A stretch of DNA of 64,000 nt from Buttiauxella agrestis ATCC 33320 (GCF_000735355.1 NZ_JMPI01000022.1:310025-374024); one strand, 5' to 3'. Counted from the first letter of the stretch, positions 34,670-44,488 are shown. Notes: generated by a model from the letters alone, not told the origin. Numbers and translations: made by a program.

Positions 34670-34710
34670 TTGATACCAGGCAATAACAAATACCCCTATA
34701 TGAGTATCAT
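34670..34710 (+). promoter_or_regulatory. FNR-activated dmsA promoter (candidate)
   Basis: TTGATACCAGGCAA (34670-34683) matches the FNR consensus TTGAT-N4-ATCAA in its first half and CAA in its second, and closely resembles the known E. coli dmsA FNR site. TATCAT (34705-34710) is a fitting -10. With a start near 34717 the FNR centre lies about 41 bases upstream, the class II position. Confidence 0.65.
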
Positions 34711-34729
34711 TGCCTCCAGAAAGAGAGTG

Positions 34730-34822
34730 ATGATGACGAATACAACTCATTCAGTTCCCTTATCATTTCGCCGTTTGAAGTTACATGATGTAACCGGGCA
34801 GCCAATCGTGGGACTGACATAA
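34730..34822 (+). CDS. Possible small leader ORF upstream of dmsA, unknown
   Basis: A 30-codon frame (ATG 34730, or 29 codons from the second ATG at 34733; stop TAA 34820-34822) starting MMTNTTHSVPLSFRRLK and ending DVTGQPIVGLT. AGAGAG lies just before the start and could act as a weak ribosome binding site. It begins about 13 bases after the inferred dms transcription start, so it would be the first frame on the dms mRNA. I do not recognise the sequence. It could be a translated leader peptide, the remnant of a decayed gene, or chance. Confidence 0.3.
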   Translation: MMTNTTHSVPLSFRRLKLHDVTGQPIVGLT

Positions 34823-34931
34823 ATTAAGACACTCCTTTCTCTTTTTGGCTGAGCAACGGAAACGCGGGCCTATTTCCCTGAGTAACCTTTGCCAGCTTGT
34901 TCAAACGTGAGCACGATACAAGTGGGTCATT

Positions 34932-37376
34932 ATGAAAGAGAAAACTTCTAATGCGGTTCTGAGCGCACAAGTTAGCCGCCGTAAGCTGGTGAAAACCACG
35001 GCTATCGGTGGGCTTGCAGCTGCGAGCGGTGCATTAACACTCCCCTTTAGCCGTATGGCTTTCGCACAAACTGCCGCTGATACGGTCAGTACCGCTGAAA
35101 ATGTGGTGTGGAGCGCTTGCACAGTAAACTGTGGCAGCCGCTGCCCATTGCGCATGCATGTGGTCGATGGCGAAATCAAATACGTTGAGACCGACAACAC
35201 CGGTATTGATGATTATGAAGGTCTACACCAGGTGCGCGCTTGCCTGCGAGGCCGTTCAATGCGTCGCCGCGTCTATAATGCCGATCGCCTGAAATACCCG
35301 ATGAAACGCGTTGGTGCTCGTGGAGAAGGGAAATTTGAGCGAATCAGCTGGGATGAAGCCTTCGATACCATTGCCAACAGCATGAAAGGCATTATCAAAG
35401 AACACGGCAACGAAGCCATTTATCTGAACTACGGCACAGGGACGTTGGGCGGCACGATGACTCGCTCCTGGCCACCGGGTTCCACGCTTATTGCTCGCCT
35501 CATGAACTGCTGCGGTGGCTATCTAAATCATTATGGTGATTACTCTACCGCGCAGATTGCCGCAGGCCTGAACTATACCTATGGCGGCTGGGCGGATGGC
35601 AATAGCCCGTCTGATATTGAAAACAGCAAACTTGTTGTGTTGTTTGGGAATAACCCGGGCGAAACGCGTATGAGTGGCGGCGGGGTGACTTATTACCTCG
35701 AGCAAGCGCGTGAAAAATCTAATGCTCGCATGATTATCATTGACCCGCGTTATACCGACACTGGTGCAGGTCGTGAAGATGAATGGATTCCAATTCGTCC
35801 AGGTACAGATACCGCTCTTATCTCCGCCCTCGCGTGGGTGATGATCGCTGAAAACCTCGTTGACCAGCCTTTCCTCGATAAATACTGCGTCGGTTATGAC
35901 GAAAAAACGCTACCAAAAACGGCTCCGGCGAATGGCCATTACAAGGCTTATATCCTCGGCGAAGGGGCTGATGGTGTAGCGAAAACCCCGCAGTGGGCAG
36001 CAAAAATCACGGGTATTCCTGCTGAGCGCATCGTGCAACTGGCTCGTGAAATCGCCACGGCTAAACCCGCGTTTATCAGCCAGGGATGGGGGCCTCAGCG
36101 CCACTCAAACGGCGAGCTGGTTTCGCGCGCAATCGCCATGTTATCGATCCTGACGGGTAATGTGGGAGTCAACGGTGGTAACAGCGGTGCACGCGAAGGT
36201 TCTTACAGCCTGCCATTTGTGCGTATGCCGACCCTGGAAAACCCGGTGCAAACCAGTATTTCGATGTTCTTGTGGACGGATGCTATAGAACGCGGCCCAG
36301 AAATGACTGCGACTCGCGATGGTGTGCGCGGTAAAGATAAGCTCGATGTGCCGATTAAAATGGTCTGGAACTATGCCAGTAACTGTCTGATTAACCAGCA
36401 TTCTGAAATTAACCGCACCCATGACATCCTTCAGGATGACAAAAAATGCGAGATGATTGTGGTTATCGACAACCACATGACTTCTTCTGCGAAATATGCG
36501 GATATCTTGCTCCCAGATTGCACCGCTTCTGAACAGATGGATTTCTGTCTTGATGCATCTTGCGGCAACATGGCTTACGTGATTTTTGCAGGTCAGGCCA
36601 TCAAACCACGCTTTGAGTGCAAAACCATTTATGAGATGACCAGCGAAATCGCCAAACGAATGGGGGTTGAGCAGCAATTTACCGAAGGTCGCAACCAGGA
36701 AGAATGGATGCGTCATTTGTACAAACAATCGCAAGAAGCTATTCCTGAACTCCCGAGTTTCGAAGAATTCAGCAAGCAAGGCATCTTCAAGAAACGTGAC
36801 CCGGAAGGGCATCACGTTGCCTATAAAGCTTTCCGTGAAGATCCGGCGGCCAACCCACTGACGACCCCTTCCGGGAAAATCGAAATTTACTCTGAGCAAC
36901 TGGCTGAGATTGCCGCGACCTGGCAACTTAACGAAGGAGATGTCATCGATCCTCTGCCGGTTTACAGCGCTGGCTTTGAAAACTACGGCGATCCTTTGGC
37001 AGAGAAATGGCCATTACAGATGACCGGTTTCCACTATAAAGCCCGTACTCACTCAACCTACGGCAACGTGGAAGTGTTGAAGGCCGCCTGCCGCCAGGAA
37101 ATGTGGATCAACCCGATTGACGCCCAACAGCGTGGGATCAAAAACGGTGACATGATCCGCATTTTCAACGGACGTGGTGAAGTCCATATCAACGCGAAAG
37201 TGACACCGCGTATCATCCCCGGTGTTGTCGCGATGGGGGAAGGGGCATGGTATAGCCCTGATGCCAATAAAGTGGACCATGCTGGTTGCATTAACGTGCT
37301 GACTACACAGCGACCATCGCCACTGGCGAAAGGCAACCCATCCCACAGTAACCTCGTCCAGGTCGAGAAGGCGTAA
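34932..37376 (+). CDS. dmsA: Anaerobic dimethyl sulfoxide reductase chain A
   Basis: An 814-residue molybdopterin (bis-MGD) catalytic subunit that reduces DMSO and related S- and N-oxides in anaerobic respiration. It carries a twin-arginine signal (VSRRKLVKTTA, Arg16-Arg17) with likely cleavage after AFA near residue 45. An N-terminal 4Fe-4S site is formed by Cys63, Cys67, Cys71 and Cys104. MGD-binding segments such as YGTGTLGGTMTRSWPPG and VLFGNNPGETRMSGGG follow, the latter in a region that is almost invariant in the family. It is first in dmsABC, likely FNR-activated. Length equals the E. coli protein. Confidence 0.98.
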   Translation: MKEKTSNAVLSAQVSRRKLVKTTAIGGLAAASGALTLPFSRMAFAQTAADTVSTAENVVWSACTVNCGSRCPLRMHVVDGEIKYVETDNTGIDDYEGLHQVRACLRGRSMRRRVYNADRLKYPMKRVGARGEGKFERISWDEAFDTIANSMKGIIKEHGNEAIYLNYGTGTLGGTMTRSWPPGSTLIARLMNCCGGYLNHYGDYSTAQIAAGLNYTYGGWADGNSPSDIENSKLVVLFGNNPGETRMSGGGVTYYLEQAREKSNARMIIIDPRYTDTGAGREDEWIPIRPGTDTALISALAWVMIAENLVDQPFLDKYCVGYDEKTLPKTAPANGHYKAYILGEGADGVAKTPQWAAKITGIPAERIVQLAREIATAKPAFISQGWGPQRHSNGELVSRAIAMLSILTGNVGVNGGNSGAREGSYSLPFVRMPTLENPVQTSISMFLWTDAIERGPEMTATRDGVRGKDKLDVPIKMVWNYASNCLINQHSEINRTHDILQDDKKCEMIVVIDNHMTSSAKYADILLPDCTASEQMDFCLDASCGNMAYVIFAGQAIKPRFECKTIYEMTSEIAKRMGVEQQFTEGRNQEEWMRHLYKQSQEAIPELPSFEEFSKQGIFKKRDPEGHHVAYKAFREDPAANPLTTPSGKIEIYSEQLAEIAATWQLNEGDVIDPLPVYSAGFENYGDPLAEKWPLQMTGFHYKARTHSTYGNVEVLKAACRQEMWINPIDAQQRGIKNGDMIRIFNGRGEVHINAKVTPRIIPGVVAMGEGAWYSPDANKVDHAGCINVLTTQRPSPLAKGNPSHSNLVQVEKA

Positions 37377-37386
37377 GGAATAGCTG

Positions 37387-38004
37387 ATGACAACCCAATA
37401 CGGATTTTATATAGATTCCAGTCGTTGCACCGGTTGCAAGACCTGCGAGCTGGCTTGCAAAGATTACAAAAACTTAGGCCCGGATGTCAGTTTCCGCCGC
37501 ATTTATGAATACGCGGGCGGTGACTGGCAGGAAGACAACGGTGTATGGCAGCAAAACGTCTTTGCCTATTATCTTTCGATTGCATGCAATCATTGCGAAG
37601 ACCCGGCTTGCACCAAGGTTTGCCCGAGTGGCGCGATGCACAAGCGCGAAGACGGATTTGTCGTCGTCAACGAAGACGTGTGCATTGGTTGCCGCTACTG
37701 CCATATGGCTTGCCCTTATGGCGCGCCGCAGTACAACGCAGAAAAAGGGCACATGACGAAATGCGATGGTTGCTACTCGCGTATTGCTGAAGGGAAGAAA
37801 CCTATTTGTGTGGAATCTTGCCCGCTGCGTGCGCTGGATATGGCTCCGATTGCAGAATTACGTGAGAAATATGGCGAACAGGCAGCGATAGCTCCGTTAC
37901 CGTCAGCACATTTCACCAAACCAAATATCGTCATTAAACCCAACGCCAACAGCCGCCCTTGTGGGGATAAAACCGGCTATCTGGCAAACCCGAAGGAGGT
38001 GTGA
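37387..38004 (+). CDS. dmsB: Anaerobic dimethyl sulfoxide reductase chain B (iron-sulfur subunit)
   Basis: A 205-residue electron-transfer subunit with four ferredoxin-type cysteine groups for four 4Fe-4S clusters: CTGCKTCELACKD (about 14-26), CNHCEDPACTKVCPSG, CIGCRYCHMACPYGAP and CDGCYSRIAEGKKPICVESCP. It passes electrons from the DmsC quinol site to DmsA on the periplasmic face. It starts 10 bases after dmsA. Length equals E. coli DmsB. Confidence 0.98.
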   Translation: MTTQYGFYIDSSRCTGCKTCELACKDYKNLGPDVSFRRIYEYAGGDWQEDNGVWQQNVFAYYLSIACNHCEDPACTKVCPSGAMHKREDGFVVVNEDVCIGCRYCHMACPYGAPQYNAEKGHMTKCDGCYSRIAEGKKPICVESCPLRALDMAPIAELREKYGEQAAIAPLPSAHFTKPNIVIKPNANSRPCGDKTGYLANPKEV

Positions 38005-38005
38005 G

Positions 38006-38866
38006 ATGGGTAACGGATGGCATGAATGGCCGTTAATGGTCTTTACGGTTTTGGGGCAGTGCGTCGCAGGTGGTTTCATAGTGATGGCGCTGGCGTTGCT
38101 GACTGGCATCTCAGACCGCGTACTACAAAAGCGCGTGCACTGGGCGATGATTGTGCTTTGGGTTCTGATGGGGATTGGCTTTATCGCCTCCGTTCTGCAC
38201 CTTGGTTCACCGCTGCGGGCGTTTAACTCGCTTAATCGTATCGGTGACTCCGCATTAAGTAATGAAATTGCCAGCGGTTCGGTGTTCTTTGCGGTGGGCG
38301 GTTTCTGGTGGTTGGTTACCGTGCTGGGAAAAATGCCTCAGGTATTGGGCAAAATCTGGATGGTGCTGACCATGATTCTGGGCGTGTTTTTCGTCTGGAT
38401 GATGTGCAAGGTTTACCTGATTGATACCGTGCCAACGTGGTATAGCGTTTATACGCCGCTCACTTTCTTCCTGACGATGTTTATAGGTGGCCCGCTTCTT
38501 GGTTATTTACTGCTGCGTGTTGCGGGCGTAACGGGCTGGGGAATGCGTCTTCTTCCCGCTATTTCGCTCTTAGCGATTGCGGCGAGTGCAGTCGTTATGA
38601 TGTTACAGAGCACGGAACTGGCAACTATTCACAGTTCTATTGCGCAGGCATCAGCACTCGTGCCGCAATACGGTGCGTTGATGTCGTGGCGATTGCTGCT
38701 GCTTTCTGCTGCACTAATTTGCTGGATTGTTCCACAATTAAAAGGTGGGCTGGCAAGCCCGGCAGTCCTGACGTTTGCATTCGTGCTGATGATTGCTGGA
38801 GAGCTTATCGGACGCGGAGTTTTCTATGGCTTGCATATGACTGTCGGCATGGCGATAGCCAGTTAA
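38006..38866 (+). CDS. dmsC: Anaerobic dimethyl sulfoxide reductase chain C (membrane anchor)
   Basis: A 286-residue inner-membrane protein with about eight transmembrane helices that anchors DmsAB and oxidises menaquinol. The start MGNGWHEWPLMVFTVLGQ at ATG 38006 matches E. coli and has a perfect AAGGAGGT upstream; an in-frame start at 37961 inside dmsB is unlikely. Conserved stretches include GIGFIASVLHLGSPLRAFNSL and the C-terminal GELIGRGVFYGLHMTVGM. Two bases separate it from the dmsB stop, and a strong terminator follows. Confidence 0.97.
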   Translation: MGNGWHEWPLMVFTVLGQCVAGGFIVMALALLTGISDRVLQKRVHWAMIVLWVLMGIGFIASVLHLGSPLRAFNSLNRIGDSALSNEIASGSVFFAVGGFWWLVTVLGKMPQVLGKIWMVLTMILGVFFVWMMCKVYLIDTVPTWYSVYTPLTFFLTMFIGGPLLGYLLLRVAGVTGWGMRLLPAISLLAIAASAVVMMLQSTELATIHSSIAQASALVPQYGALMSWRLLLLSAALICWIVPQLKGGLASPAVLTFAFVLMIAGELIGRGVFYGLHMTVGMAIAS

Positions 38867-38882
38867 TCAACTTCTAATATTA

Positions 38883-38910
38883 AATGCGCCTCCGGGCGCA
38901 TTTTTTTTTA
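38883..38910 (+). terminator. Intrinsic terminator of dmsABC
   Basis: AATGCGCC-TCCG-GGCGCATT followed by a run of T. It lies 16 bases past the dmsC stop and closes the operon. Confidence 0.9.
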
Positions 38911-39157
38911 CCCTCGTATAAGAAAATGTCATCTGAATCACCATGAAATTTTTCATCTAATCCGCTTCGATTCACAGTTGCAGATGCTATCAAAAACAGA
39001 GACATAGCATTTTGGCGCTGTACTTCGCTTGTCACTTGGATAAGTTTTTCAAATCGACGGCTTTCAAATCGTGCCAGGCCCCGTCAGCGCTGGATTGACA
39101 ATCATTTTTCCAGTGGCATGATGCGCACAAATTATTCTCTTCCTCGCGGTTTTTTAC
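38911..39157. other. dmsC-ycaD intergenic region
   Basis: About 250 bases with no gene I can support; ycaC, which E. coli has here, is absent. A direct repeat TTTCAAATCG occurs at 39047-39056 and 39062-39071 (15-bp spacing). The ycaD promoter probably lies in this segment. Confidence 0.5.
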
Positions 39158-40306
39158 ATGTCCACCTATACCCGACCAGTGATGCTTTTGCTCTGTGGTC
39201 TGATGCTTTTGACCCTGGCGATAGCAGTTTTAAATACACTGGTTCCACTCTGGTTAGCTCACGGAAATCTTCCTACCTGGCAAGTTGGGATGGTGGGTTC
39301 ATCATATTTTACCGGAAACTTATTGGGTACATTGATTACCGGGTGGCTGATTAAACGCCACGGATTCAACCGTAGCTATTATCTTGCGTCACTGATTTTT
39401 GCCACAGGCTGTGTCGGTCTGGGTTTAATGACCGGTTTCTGGAGTTGGATGATGTGGCGTTTCATCGCCGGTATTGGCTGTGCGATGATTTGGGTGGTAG
39501 TTGAAAGTGCTCTCATGTGCAGCGGGACTTCACGTAATCGTGGACGCCTGCTGGCGGCATATATGATGGTTTATTACGTTGGCACCGTGCTGGGCCAATT
39601 GCTGATAAGCAAAATGCCGACGGATTTAGCCAGCGTTCTGCCATGGGTAACCGCGCTTATTCTGACCGCCATTCTTCCGTTGTTATTCACTCGTATTGTT
39701 AACGATCGCAGTGAAAACCAGGAGGCGACATCCGTCTGGCCGATGCTTCGCCTGCGCCATGCCCGCCTTGGAGTGAACGGCTGCATTATTTCCGGGATTG
39801 TTCTCGGTTCGCTTTACGGATTAATGCCGTTATACCTGAACCATCAGGGTGTGAGTGATGCGGGCATTGGTTTCTGGATGGCAGTCATGGTCAGTGCAGG
39901 CATTGTGGGCCAGTGGCCGGTAGGGCGCCTGGCCGATCGTTTCGGTCGTTTGTTGGTGCTGCGAGTTCAGGTGTTTGTGGTGATTTTGGGTTGCATGGCA
40001 ATGCTGACTCATGCCGCAATGGGGCCAACATTATTTGTACTGGGCGCGGCTGGGTTTACACTTTATCCGGTAGCAATGGCCTGGGCTTGTGAAAAAGTTG
40101 AGCACCATCAACTGGTGGCAATGAACCAGGCTCTGTTATTAAGTTATACCGTTGGCAGTTTGCTTGGCCCAACATTTACCTCAATGCTGATGCAAAGCTA
40201 CTCGGACAGCCTGTTGTTTGTGATGATTGCCGGAGTGGCGTTTGTTTACTTACTGATGCTGCTGCGCAAAGCGGGGCCACATTCCACACCTATTGCCCAC
40301 GCCTGA
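39158..40306 (+). CDS. ycaD: MFS-type transporter YcaD
   Basis: A 382-residue major facilitator superfamily protein with about 12 predicted membrane helices. Landmarks: [19 protein letters not shown] near the N-terminus, the MFS motif-A-like [14 protein letters not shown] (around 251-264), and a long conserved core [21 protein letters not shown]. The substrate is unknown. Length is the same as E. coli YcaD. It stands alone between the dms operon and the convergent pflA; the E. coli neighbours ycaM, ycaN and ycaK are missing. Confidence 0.94.
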   Translation: MSTYTRPVMLLLCGLMLLTLAIAVLNTLVPLWLAHGNLPTWQVGMVGSSYFTGNLLGTLITGWLIKRHGFNRSYYLASLIFATGCVGLGLMTGFWSWMMWRFIAGIGCAMIWVVVESALMCSGTSRNRGRLLAAYMMVYYVGTVLGQLLISKMPTDLASVLPWVTALILTAILPLLFTRIVNDRSENQEATSVWPMLRLRHARLGVNGCIISGIVLGSLYGLMPLYLNHQGVSDAGIGFWMAVMVSAGIVGQWPVGRLADRFGRLLVLRVQVFVVILGCMAMLTHAAMGPTLFVLGAAGFTLYPVAMAWACEKVEHHQLVAMNQALLLSYTVGSLLGPTFTSMLMQSYSDSLLFVMIAGVAFVYLLMLLRKAGPHSTPIAHA

Positions 40307-40310
40307 TACA

Positions 40311-40338
40311 AAAATGGCCCTCGTTGAGGGCCATTTTT
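40311..40338. terminator. Bidirectional terminator between ycaD and pflA
   Basis: ATGGCCCTC-GTT-GAGGGCCAT with A residues on the left and TTTTT on the right, so it can stop ycaD (rightward) and pflA (leftward). Confidence 0.88.
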
Positions 40339-40353
40339 GGTGGTGCATCAAGA

Positions 40354-41094
40354 TCAGTACATCACTTTGTGACCGTACTGCTCCAGAATCCCTTTGACGC
40401 GTTCCATGGTTTCTTTCTTCGGTGGATGTACGCCATCAAGTTTGTACTCTTCACCCATAGCGACCCATTTGTGTTTGCCCAGTTCATGATAAGGCAAAAG
40501 CTCAATCTTCTCGACGTTGCCCATATCTCGCGTGAACTCGCCGAGGCGATGTGCAGAGTCATCATCATCAGACCAGCCTGGAACGACAACGTAGCGAATC
40601 CAGACGTTAACGTTTTTATCTGAAAGATAACGGGCAAATTCCAGGGTGCGATGGTTTGAAACACCGACCAGATTCTGGTGAATCTCGTCGTTCATTTGCT
40701 TCAAATCCAGCATCACCAGGTCAGTCACTTCCAGCAATTCATCAATGACCGGGTCGTAACGGCGCACAAAGCCGTTAGTATCAAGACAGGTATGAATACC
40801 TTCTTTACGGCAGGCACGGAACCAGTCACGCACAAACTCAGCTTGGAGAATGGCTTCGCCACCTGATGCTGTTACACCACCACCTGATGCGTTCATAAAG
40901 TGGCGATAGGTCACCACTTCTTTCATCAATTCTTCTACAGTAATCTCTTTGCCGCCGTGAGTATCCCAGGTATCACGGTTGTGGCAATACAGGCAGCGCA
41001 TCAGGCAGCCCTGGAAGAAGGTAATAAAACGAATACCGGGACCATCCACGGTACCGCAGGATTCAAAGGAATGAATTCGGCCAATTACTGACAT
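40354..41094 (-). CDS. pflA: Pyruvate formate-lyase 1-activating enzyme
   Basis: A 246-residue radical-SAM enzyme that makes the glycyl radical on PflB. The cluster-binding motif is Cys30-x3-Cys34-x2-Cys37 ([11 protein letters not shown]), and the GGE-like motif is in [10 protein letters not shown]. The start is the ATG at 41092-41094 ([12 protein letters not shown]), as in E. coli; the frame is open to 41181 but the extra 29 residues have no family counterpart. The gene has a 199-base upstream gap from pflB that contains a terminator and a long inverted repeat, so it probably has its own promoter as well as read-through. Confidence 0.97.
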   Translation of the reverse strand: MSVIGRIHSFESCGTVDGPGIRFITFFQGCLMRCLYCHNRDTWDTHGGKEITVEELMKEVVTYRHFMNASGGGVTASGGEAILQAEFVRDWFRACRKEGIHTCLDTNGFVRRYDPVIDELLEVTDLVMLDLKQMNDEIHQNLVGVSNHRTLEFARYLSDKNVNVWIRYVVVPGWSDDDDSAHRLGEFTRDMGNVEKIELLPYHELGKHKWVAMGEEYKLDGVHPPKKETMERVKGILEQYGHKVMY

Positions 41095-41180
41095 TGCGGT
41101 GTTCTCTCCAGTATTGGTCCAGGCTTTACAGCAAGAACCAGGTTGAGCGCGGTCTTTAAACAGAATGCCGCGTCGAATCA

Positions 41181-41222
41181 ATTTTGCAAGATACCCTAAA
41201 CTTAGCAGCTATCTTGCAAAAT
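41181..41222 (-). repeat. Perfect 13-bp inverted repeat upstream of pflA
   Basis: Arms ATTTTGCAAGATA (41181-41193) and TATCTTGCAAAAT (41210-41222), 16-base spacer. It is 87-128 bases upstream of the pflA start and 18 bases past the pflB terminator. No T run follows in either direction, so I read it as an operator-like or leader-RNA element. No known factor can be named. Confidence 0.6.
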
Positions 41223-41236
41223 CGGTTCTGACATAA

Positions 41237-41262
41237 GAAAAGGCCCCACCGAGGTGGAGCCT
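41237..41262 (-). terminator. Intrinsic terminator of focA-pflB
   Basis: Read leftward: AGGCTCCACC-TC-GGTGGGGCCT then TTTCTTA. It follows the pflB stop by 31 bases. Confidence 0.8.
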
Positions 41263-41293
41263 TTATTCTACGCCTTTTCAGACAAACCGTGAA

Positions 41294-43576
41294 TTACATG
41301 GTTTGAGTGAAGGTACGGGTAATAACGTCCTGCTGCTGTTCTTTAGTCAGGGAGTTAAAACGTACAGCGTAACCAGATACACGAATGGTCAGCTGAGGAT
41401 ATTTCTCAGGGTGTTCCATCGCATCCAGCAGCATTTCACGGTTCATTACGTTCACGTTCAGGTGTTGACCACCTTCGATGGACGCTTCGTGGTGGAAGTA
41501 ACCATCCATCAGACCCGCGAGGTTAGTTTTACGAACTTCGTCGTCTTTACCCAGTGCGTTAGGAACGATAGAGAAGGTATAAGAAATACCATCTTTAGCG
41601 TAAGCAAACGGCAGTTTAGCAACGGAAGTCAGAGAGGCAACAGCACCTTTCTGGTCACGACCGTGCATTGGGTTAGCACCTGGACCGAATGGAGCGCCAG
41701 CGCGACGACCGTCTGGGGTGTTACCGGTTTTCTTACCATAAACCACGTTAGAGGTGATGGTCAGAACAGACTGAGTCGGGATAGCGTTACGGTAAGTAGT
41801 CAGTTTCTGAATTTTCTTCATGAAACGTTCTACCAGGTCAACAGCGATGTCATCTACGCGAGAATCGTTGTTACCGAACATTGGGTATTCGCCTTCGATT
41901 TCGAAGTCTACAGCCAGGCCGTCTTCGTCACGAACAGGTTTAACTTTCGCGTATTTGATTGCAGACAGTGAGTCAGCTGCAACAGACAGACCCGCGATAC
42001 CACAAGCCATGGTGCGAACAACGTCACGGTCATGCAGAGCCATCAGAGACGCTTCGTAGCTGTACTTATCATGCATGTAGTGAATGATGTTCAGCGCGGT
42101 GACGTACTGTTTAGCCAGCCAATCCATGAAGTGGTCAAGACGATCGAGAACATTATCGTAGTCCAGAACATCTGCCATGATTGGTGCTTCTTTAGGACCG
42201 ATCTGCAGTTTCAGTTTTTCATCAACGCCGCCGTTGATTGCATACAGCATGGTTTTCGCGAGGTTAGCACGAGCACCAAAGAACTGCATTTGCTTACCAA
42301 CGATCATTGGGCTTACGCAGCATGCGATTGCGTAGTCATCGTTGTTAAAGTCAGGGCGCATCAGATCATCGTTCTCGTATTGCAGAGAAGAGGTATCGAT
42401 GGAAACTTTAGCTGCGAACTTCTTGAAGTTCAGTGGCAGTTTTTCAGACCACAGAATAGTGATGTTCGGCTCCGGAGACGGCCCCATGGTGTACAGGGTG
42501 TTCAGGAAACGGAAGCTAGATTTGGTAACCAGAGTACGACCATCTACACCCATACCGGCGATAGATTCAGTTGCCCAGATTGGGTCACCAGAGAACAGCT
42601 CATCATACTCAGGGGTACGCAGGAAGCGAACCATACGCAGTTTCATGACCAGGTGGTCAATCATTTCCTGTGCTTCAAGCTCAGTAATTTTGCCTGCTTT
42701 CAGGTCACGTTCGATGAATGCATCCAGGAAGGTGGATACGCGACCGAAGGACATTGCAGCGCCGTTCTGAGATTTAACCGCAGCCAGGTAGCCGAAGTAA
42801 GTCCACTGAATAGCTTCTTGAGCATTTTTAGCAGGACCAGAGATATCGCAGCCATATTTAGCAGCCATTTCTTTGATCTGACCCAGAGCACGGTGTTGCT
42901 CGGAGATTTCTTCACGCAGACGGATTGTTGCTTCCAGATCTTCGCCGTTTTCCAGTTTGGATTGCAGAGAGTTGAACTGAGCAAATTTGTCTTTCATCAG
43001 GAAGTCGATACCGTACAGCGCTACGCGACGGTAGTCACCAATGATACGACCACGACCGTAGGCATCCGGCAGACCGGTGATTACGCCTGATTTACGGCAG
43101 TTCAGGATGTCTTTGGTATAAACGTCAAACACACCCTGGTTGTGGGTTTTGCGGTATTCGGTGAAGATCTTTTTAAGCATTGGGTCAAGTTCGCGACCGT
43201 ATACTTTGCAAGAACCTTCAACCATTTTGATGCCACCAAACGGAATAATTGCACGTTTCAGTGGAGCATCAGTCTGCAAGCCAACGATAGTTTCGAGGGA
43301 CTTGTTGATGTAACCAGCATCATGGGAGGTGATGGTGGAAGCGAGGTCAGTATCGAAGTCAACAGGCGCGTGAGTGCGGTTTTCCTGTTTAACGCCTTCC
43401 ATGACGTTGTCCCACAGTGTGGTAGTTGCTTCAGTAGCACCTGCCAGGAAGGACTCGTCACCCTCGTAAGGGGTGTAGTTTTTCTGAATAAAGTCACGCA
43501 CGTTGACTTCATTCTGCCAGTCGCCTTTGGCAAAACCTTCCCAGGCTGTGGCTAACTTCTCATTAAGCTCGGACAT
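41294..43576 (-). CDS. pflB: Formate C-acetyltransferase (pyruvate formate-lyase)
   Basis: A 760-residue glycyl-radical enzyme that splits pyruvate with CoA into formate and acetyl-CoA in fermentation. The catalytic Cys-Cys pair lies in [12 protein letters not shown] (about 418-419), and the radical Gly is in [14 protein letters not shown] near residue 735. Full length and highly conserved. It is expressed with focA, 54 bases upstream, and activated by PflA. A very strong codon bias (many GTT, CTG, GAA, AAA codons) is consistent with high expression. Confidence 0.99.
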   Translation of the reverse strand: MSELNEKLATAWEGFAKGDWQNEVNVRDFIQKNYTPYEGDESFLAGATEATTTLWDNVMEGVKQENRTHAPVDFDTDLASTITSHDAGYINKSLETIVGLQTDAPLKRAIIPFGGIKMVEGSCKVYGRELDPMLKKIFTEYRKTHNQGVFDVYTKDILNCRKSGVITGLPDAYGRGRIIGDYRRVALYGIDFLMKDKFAQFNSLQSKLENGEDLEATIRLREEISEQHRALGQIKEMAAKYGCDISGPAKNAQEAIQWTYFGYLAAVKSQNGAAMSFGRVSTFLDAFIERDLKAGKITELEAQEMIDHLVMKLRMVRFLRTPEYDELFSGDPIWATESIAGMGVDGRTLVTKSSFRFLNTLYTMGPSPEPNITILWSEKLPLNFKKFAAKVSIDTSSLQYENDDLMRPDFNNDDYAIACCVSPMIVGKQMQFFGARANLAKTMLYAINGGVDEKLKLQIGPKEAPIMADVLDYDNVLDRLDHFMDWLAKQYVTALNIIHYMHDKYSYEASLMALHDRDVVRTMACGIAGLSVAADSLSAIKYAKVKPVRDEDGLAVDFEIEGEYPMFGNNDSRVDDIAVDLVERFMKKIQKLTTYRNAIPTQSVLTITSNVVYGKKTGNTPDGRRAGAPFGPGANPMHGRDQKGAVASLTSVAKLPFAYAKDGISYTFSIVPNALGKDDEVRKTNLAGLMDGYFHHEASIEGGQHLNVNVMNREMLLDAMEHPEKYPQLTIRVSGYAVRFNSLTKEQQQDVITRTFTQTM

Positions 43577-43630
43577 TTAACACCTACCTTCTAATGTGGA
43601 TTTCTTATTCCCTGAACAATGGTTAGCACA

Positions 43631-44488
43631 TTAGTGCTTATCGCCACCGCGCAGATAAATTACCCAGTACGTCAACCCAACCAGTACACCGCCACCAATG
43701 ATGTTCCCGATAGTCACGGGGATTAAGTTATCAGTGATGAAGTTCAATACGGTCAAGTGTGTGAAATTGTCCGGAGACGACCCAACTGCGGTCCAGAATT
43801 CCGGGCTTGCAAAGTTGCGTACTACGATACCCAAAGGGATCATGAACATGTTTGCGATACTGTGCTCAAAACCACAAGCAACAAACATGGCGACCGGGAG
43901 GATCATAGCAAACATCTTGTCCATCAAACTGCGGCCCGAGTAGCTCATCCAGACAGCCAGACAGACCATCAGGTTAGCCAAAATACCGAGGCATACAGCT
44001 TCAATAAAGGTGTGATGCATTTTGTGGTCTGCAGTTTGAAGTACATTCAGACCCCACGCACCATTTGCTGTCATATACATGCCTGACAACCAAATCAACA
44101 CCACGAATAGCAACGCACCAACCAAGTTTCCGACATAGACGTTAATCCAGTTCTTGGCTAGCTGACCCCAGGTGATTCGCCCGCTGGCTTTCGCAACAAC
44201 GATTAACACCGTAGAGGTGAAAAGGTCGGCACCGCAGATGACACAAAGGATTAGCCCTAAGGAGAAGCAAGTACCACCAATCAGTTTTGCAATCCCAAAT
44301 GGAATGGTTGCAGTACCGGTGGTAGCAGTGATGTAAAAGACAAAGGCAATCGAGATGAACATGCCCGCAGTGATCGCTAAATAAAACGTGGTCAGCGGGT
44401 GTTTTGTTGCTTTATAGACGCCAGCATCTTCGGCGACTTTCGCCATAGCGGCTGGGAGCAATAGATCAAAAGGGTTGTCAGCTTTCAC
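43631..44488 (-). CDS. focA: Formate channel FocA
   Basis: A 285-residue formate/nitrite transporter (FNT) family channel, pentameric, with six membrane helices. The N-terminus MKADNPFDLLLPAAMAKVAE is the part that interacts with PflB. Pore residues include the Thr in the broken-helix segment and the His in CGFEHSIANMF (about residue 209). It is first in the focA-pflB operon and preceded by a long AT-rich regulatory region with FNR-like sites. Confidence 0.98.
   Translation of the reverse strand: MKADNPFDLLLPAAMAKVAEDAGVYKATKHPLTTFYLAITAGMFISIAFVFYITATTGTATIPFGIAKLIGGTCFSLGLILCVICGADLFTSTVLIVVAKASGRITWGQLAKNWINVYVGNLVGALLFVVLIWLSGMYMTANGAWGLNVLQTADHKMHHTFIEAVCLGILANLMVCLAVWMSYSGRSLMDKMFAMILPVAMFVACGFEHSIANMFMIPLGIVVRNFASPEFWTAVGSSPDNFTHLTVLNFITDNLIPVTIGNIIGGGVLVGLTYWVIYLRGGDKH

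Larger units (their letters stand above)
34566..34931. other. serS-dmsA intergenic region with dms promoter and leader
   Basis: 366 bases. In order: the serS terminator (34607-34629), an FNR-type site and -10-like element (34670-34710), a possible 30-codon leader frame (34730-34822), then about 110 bases with no feature I recognise before dmsA. Confidence 0.7.

Noticed and set aside
36141-36926. 261-codon frame antisense to dmsA
   Set aside because: Shadow of the conserved dmsA gene.
42032-43090. Long open frame (352 codons) antisense to pflB
   Set aside because: pflB is a highly conserved, intact gene with strong codon bias, which leaves long antisense frames by chance. The antisense product has no recognisable domain and no ribosome binding site.
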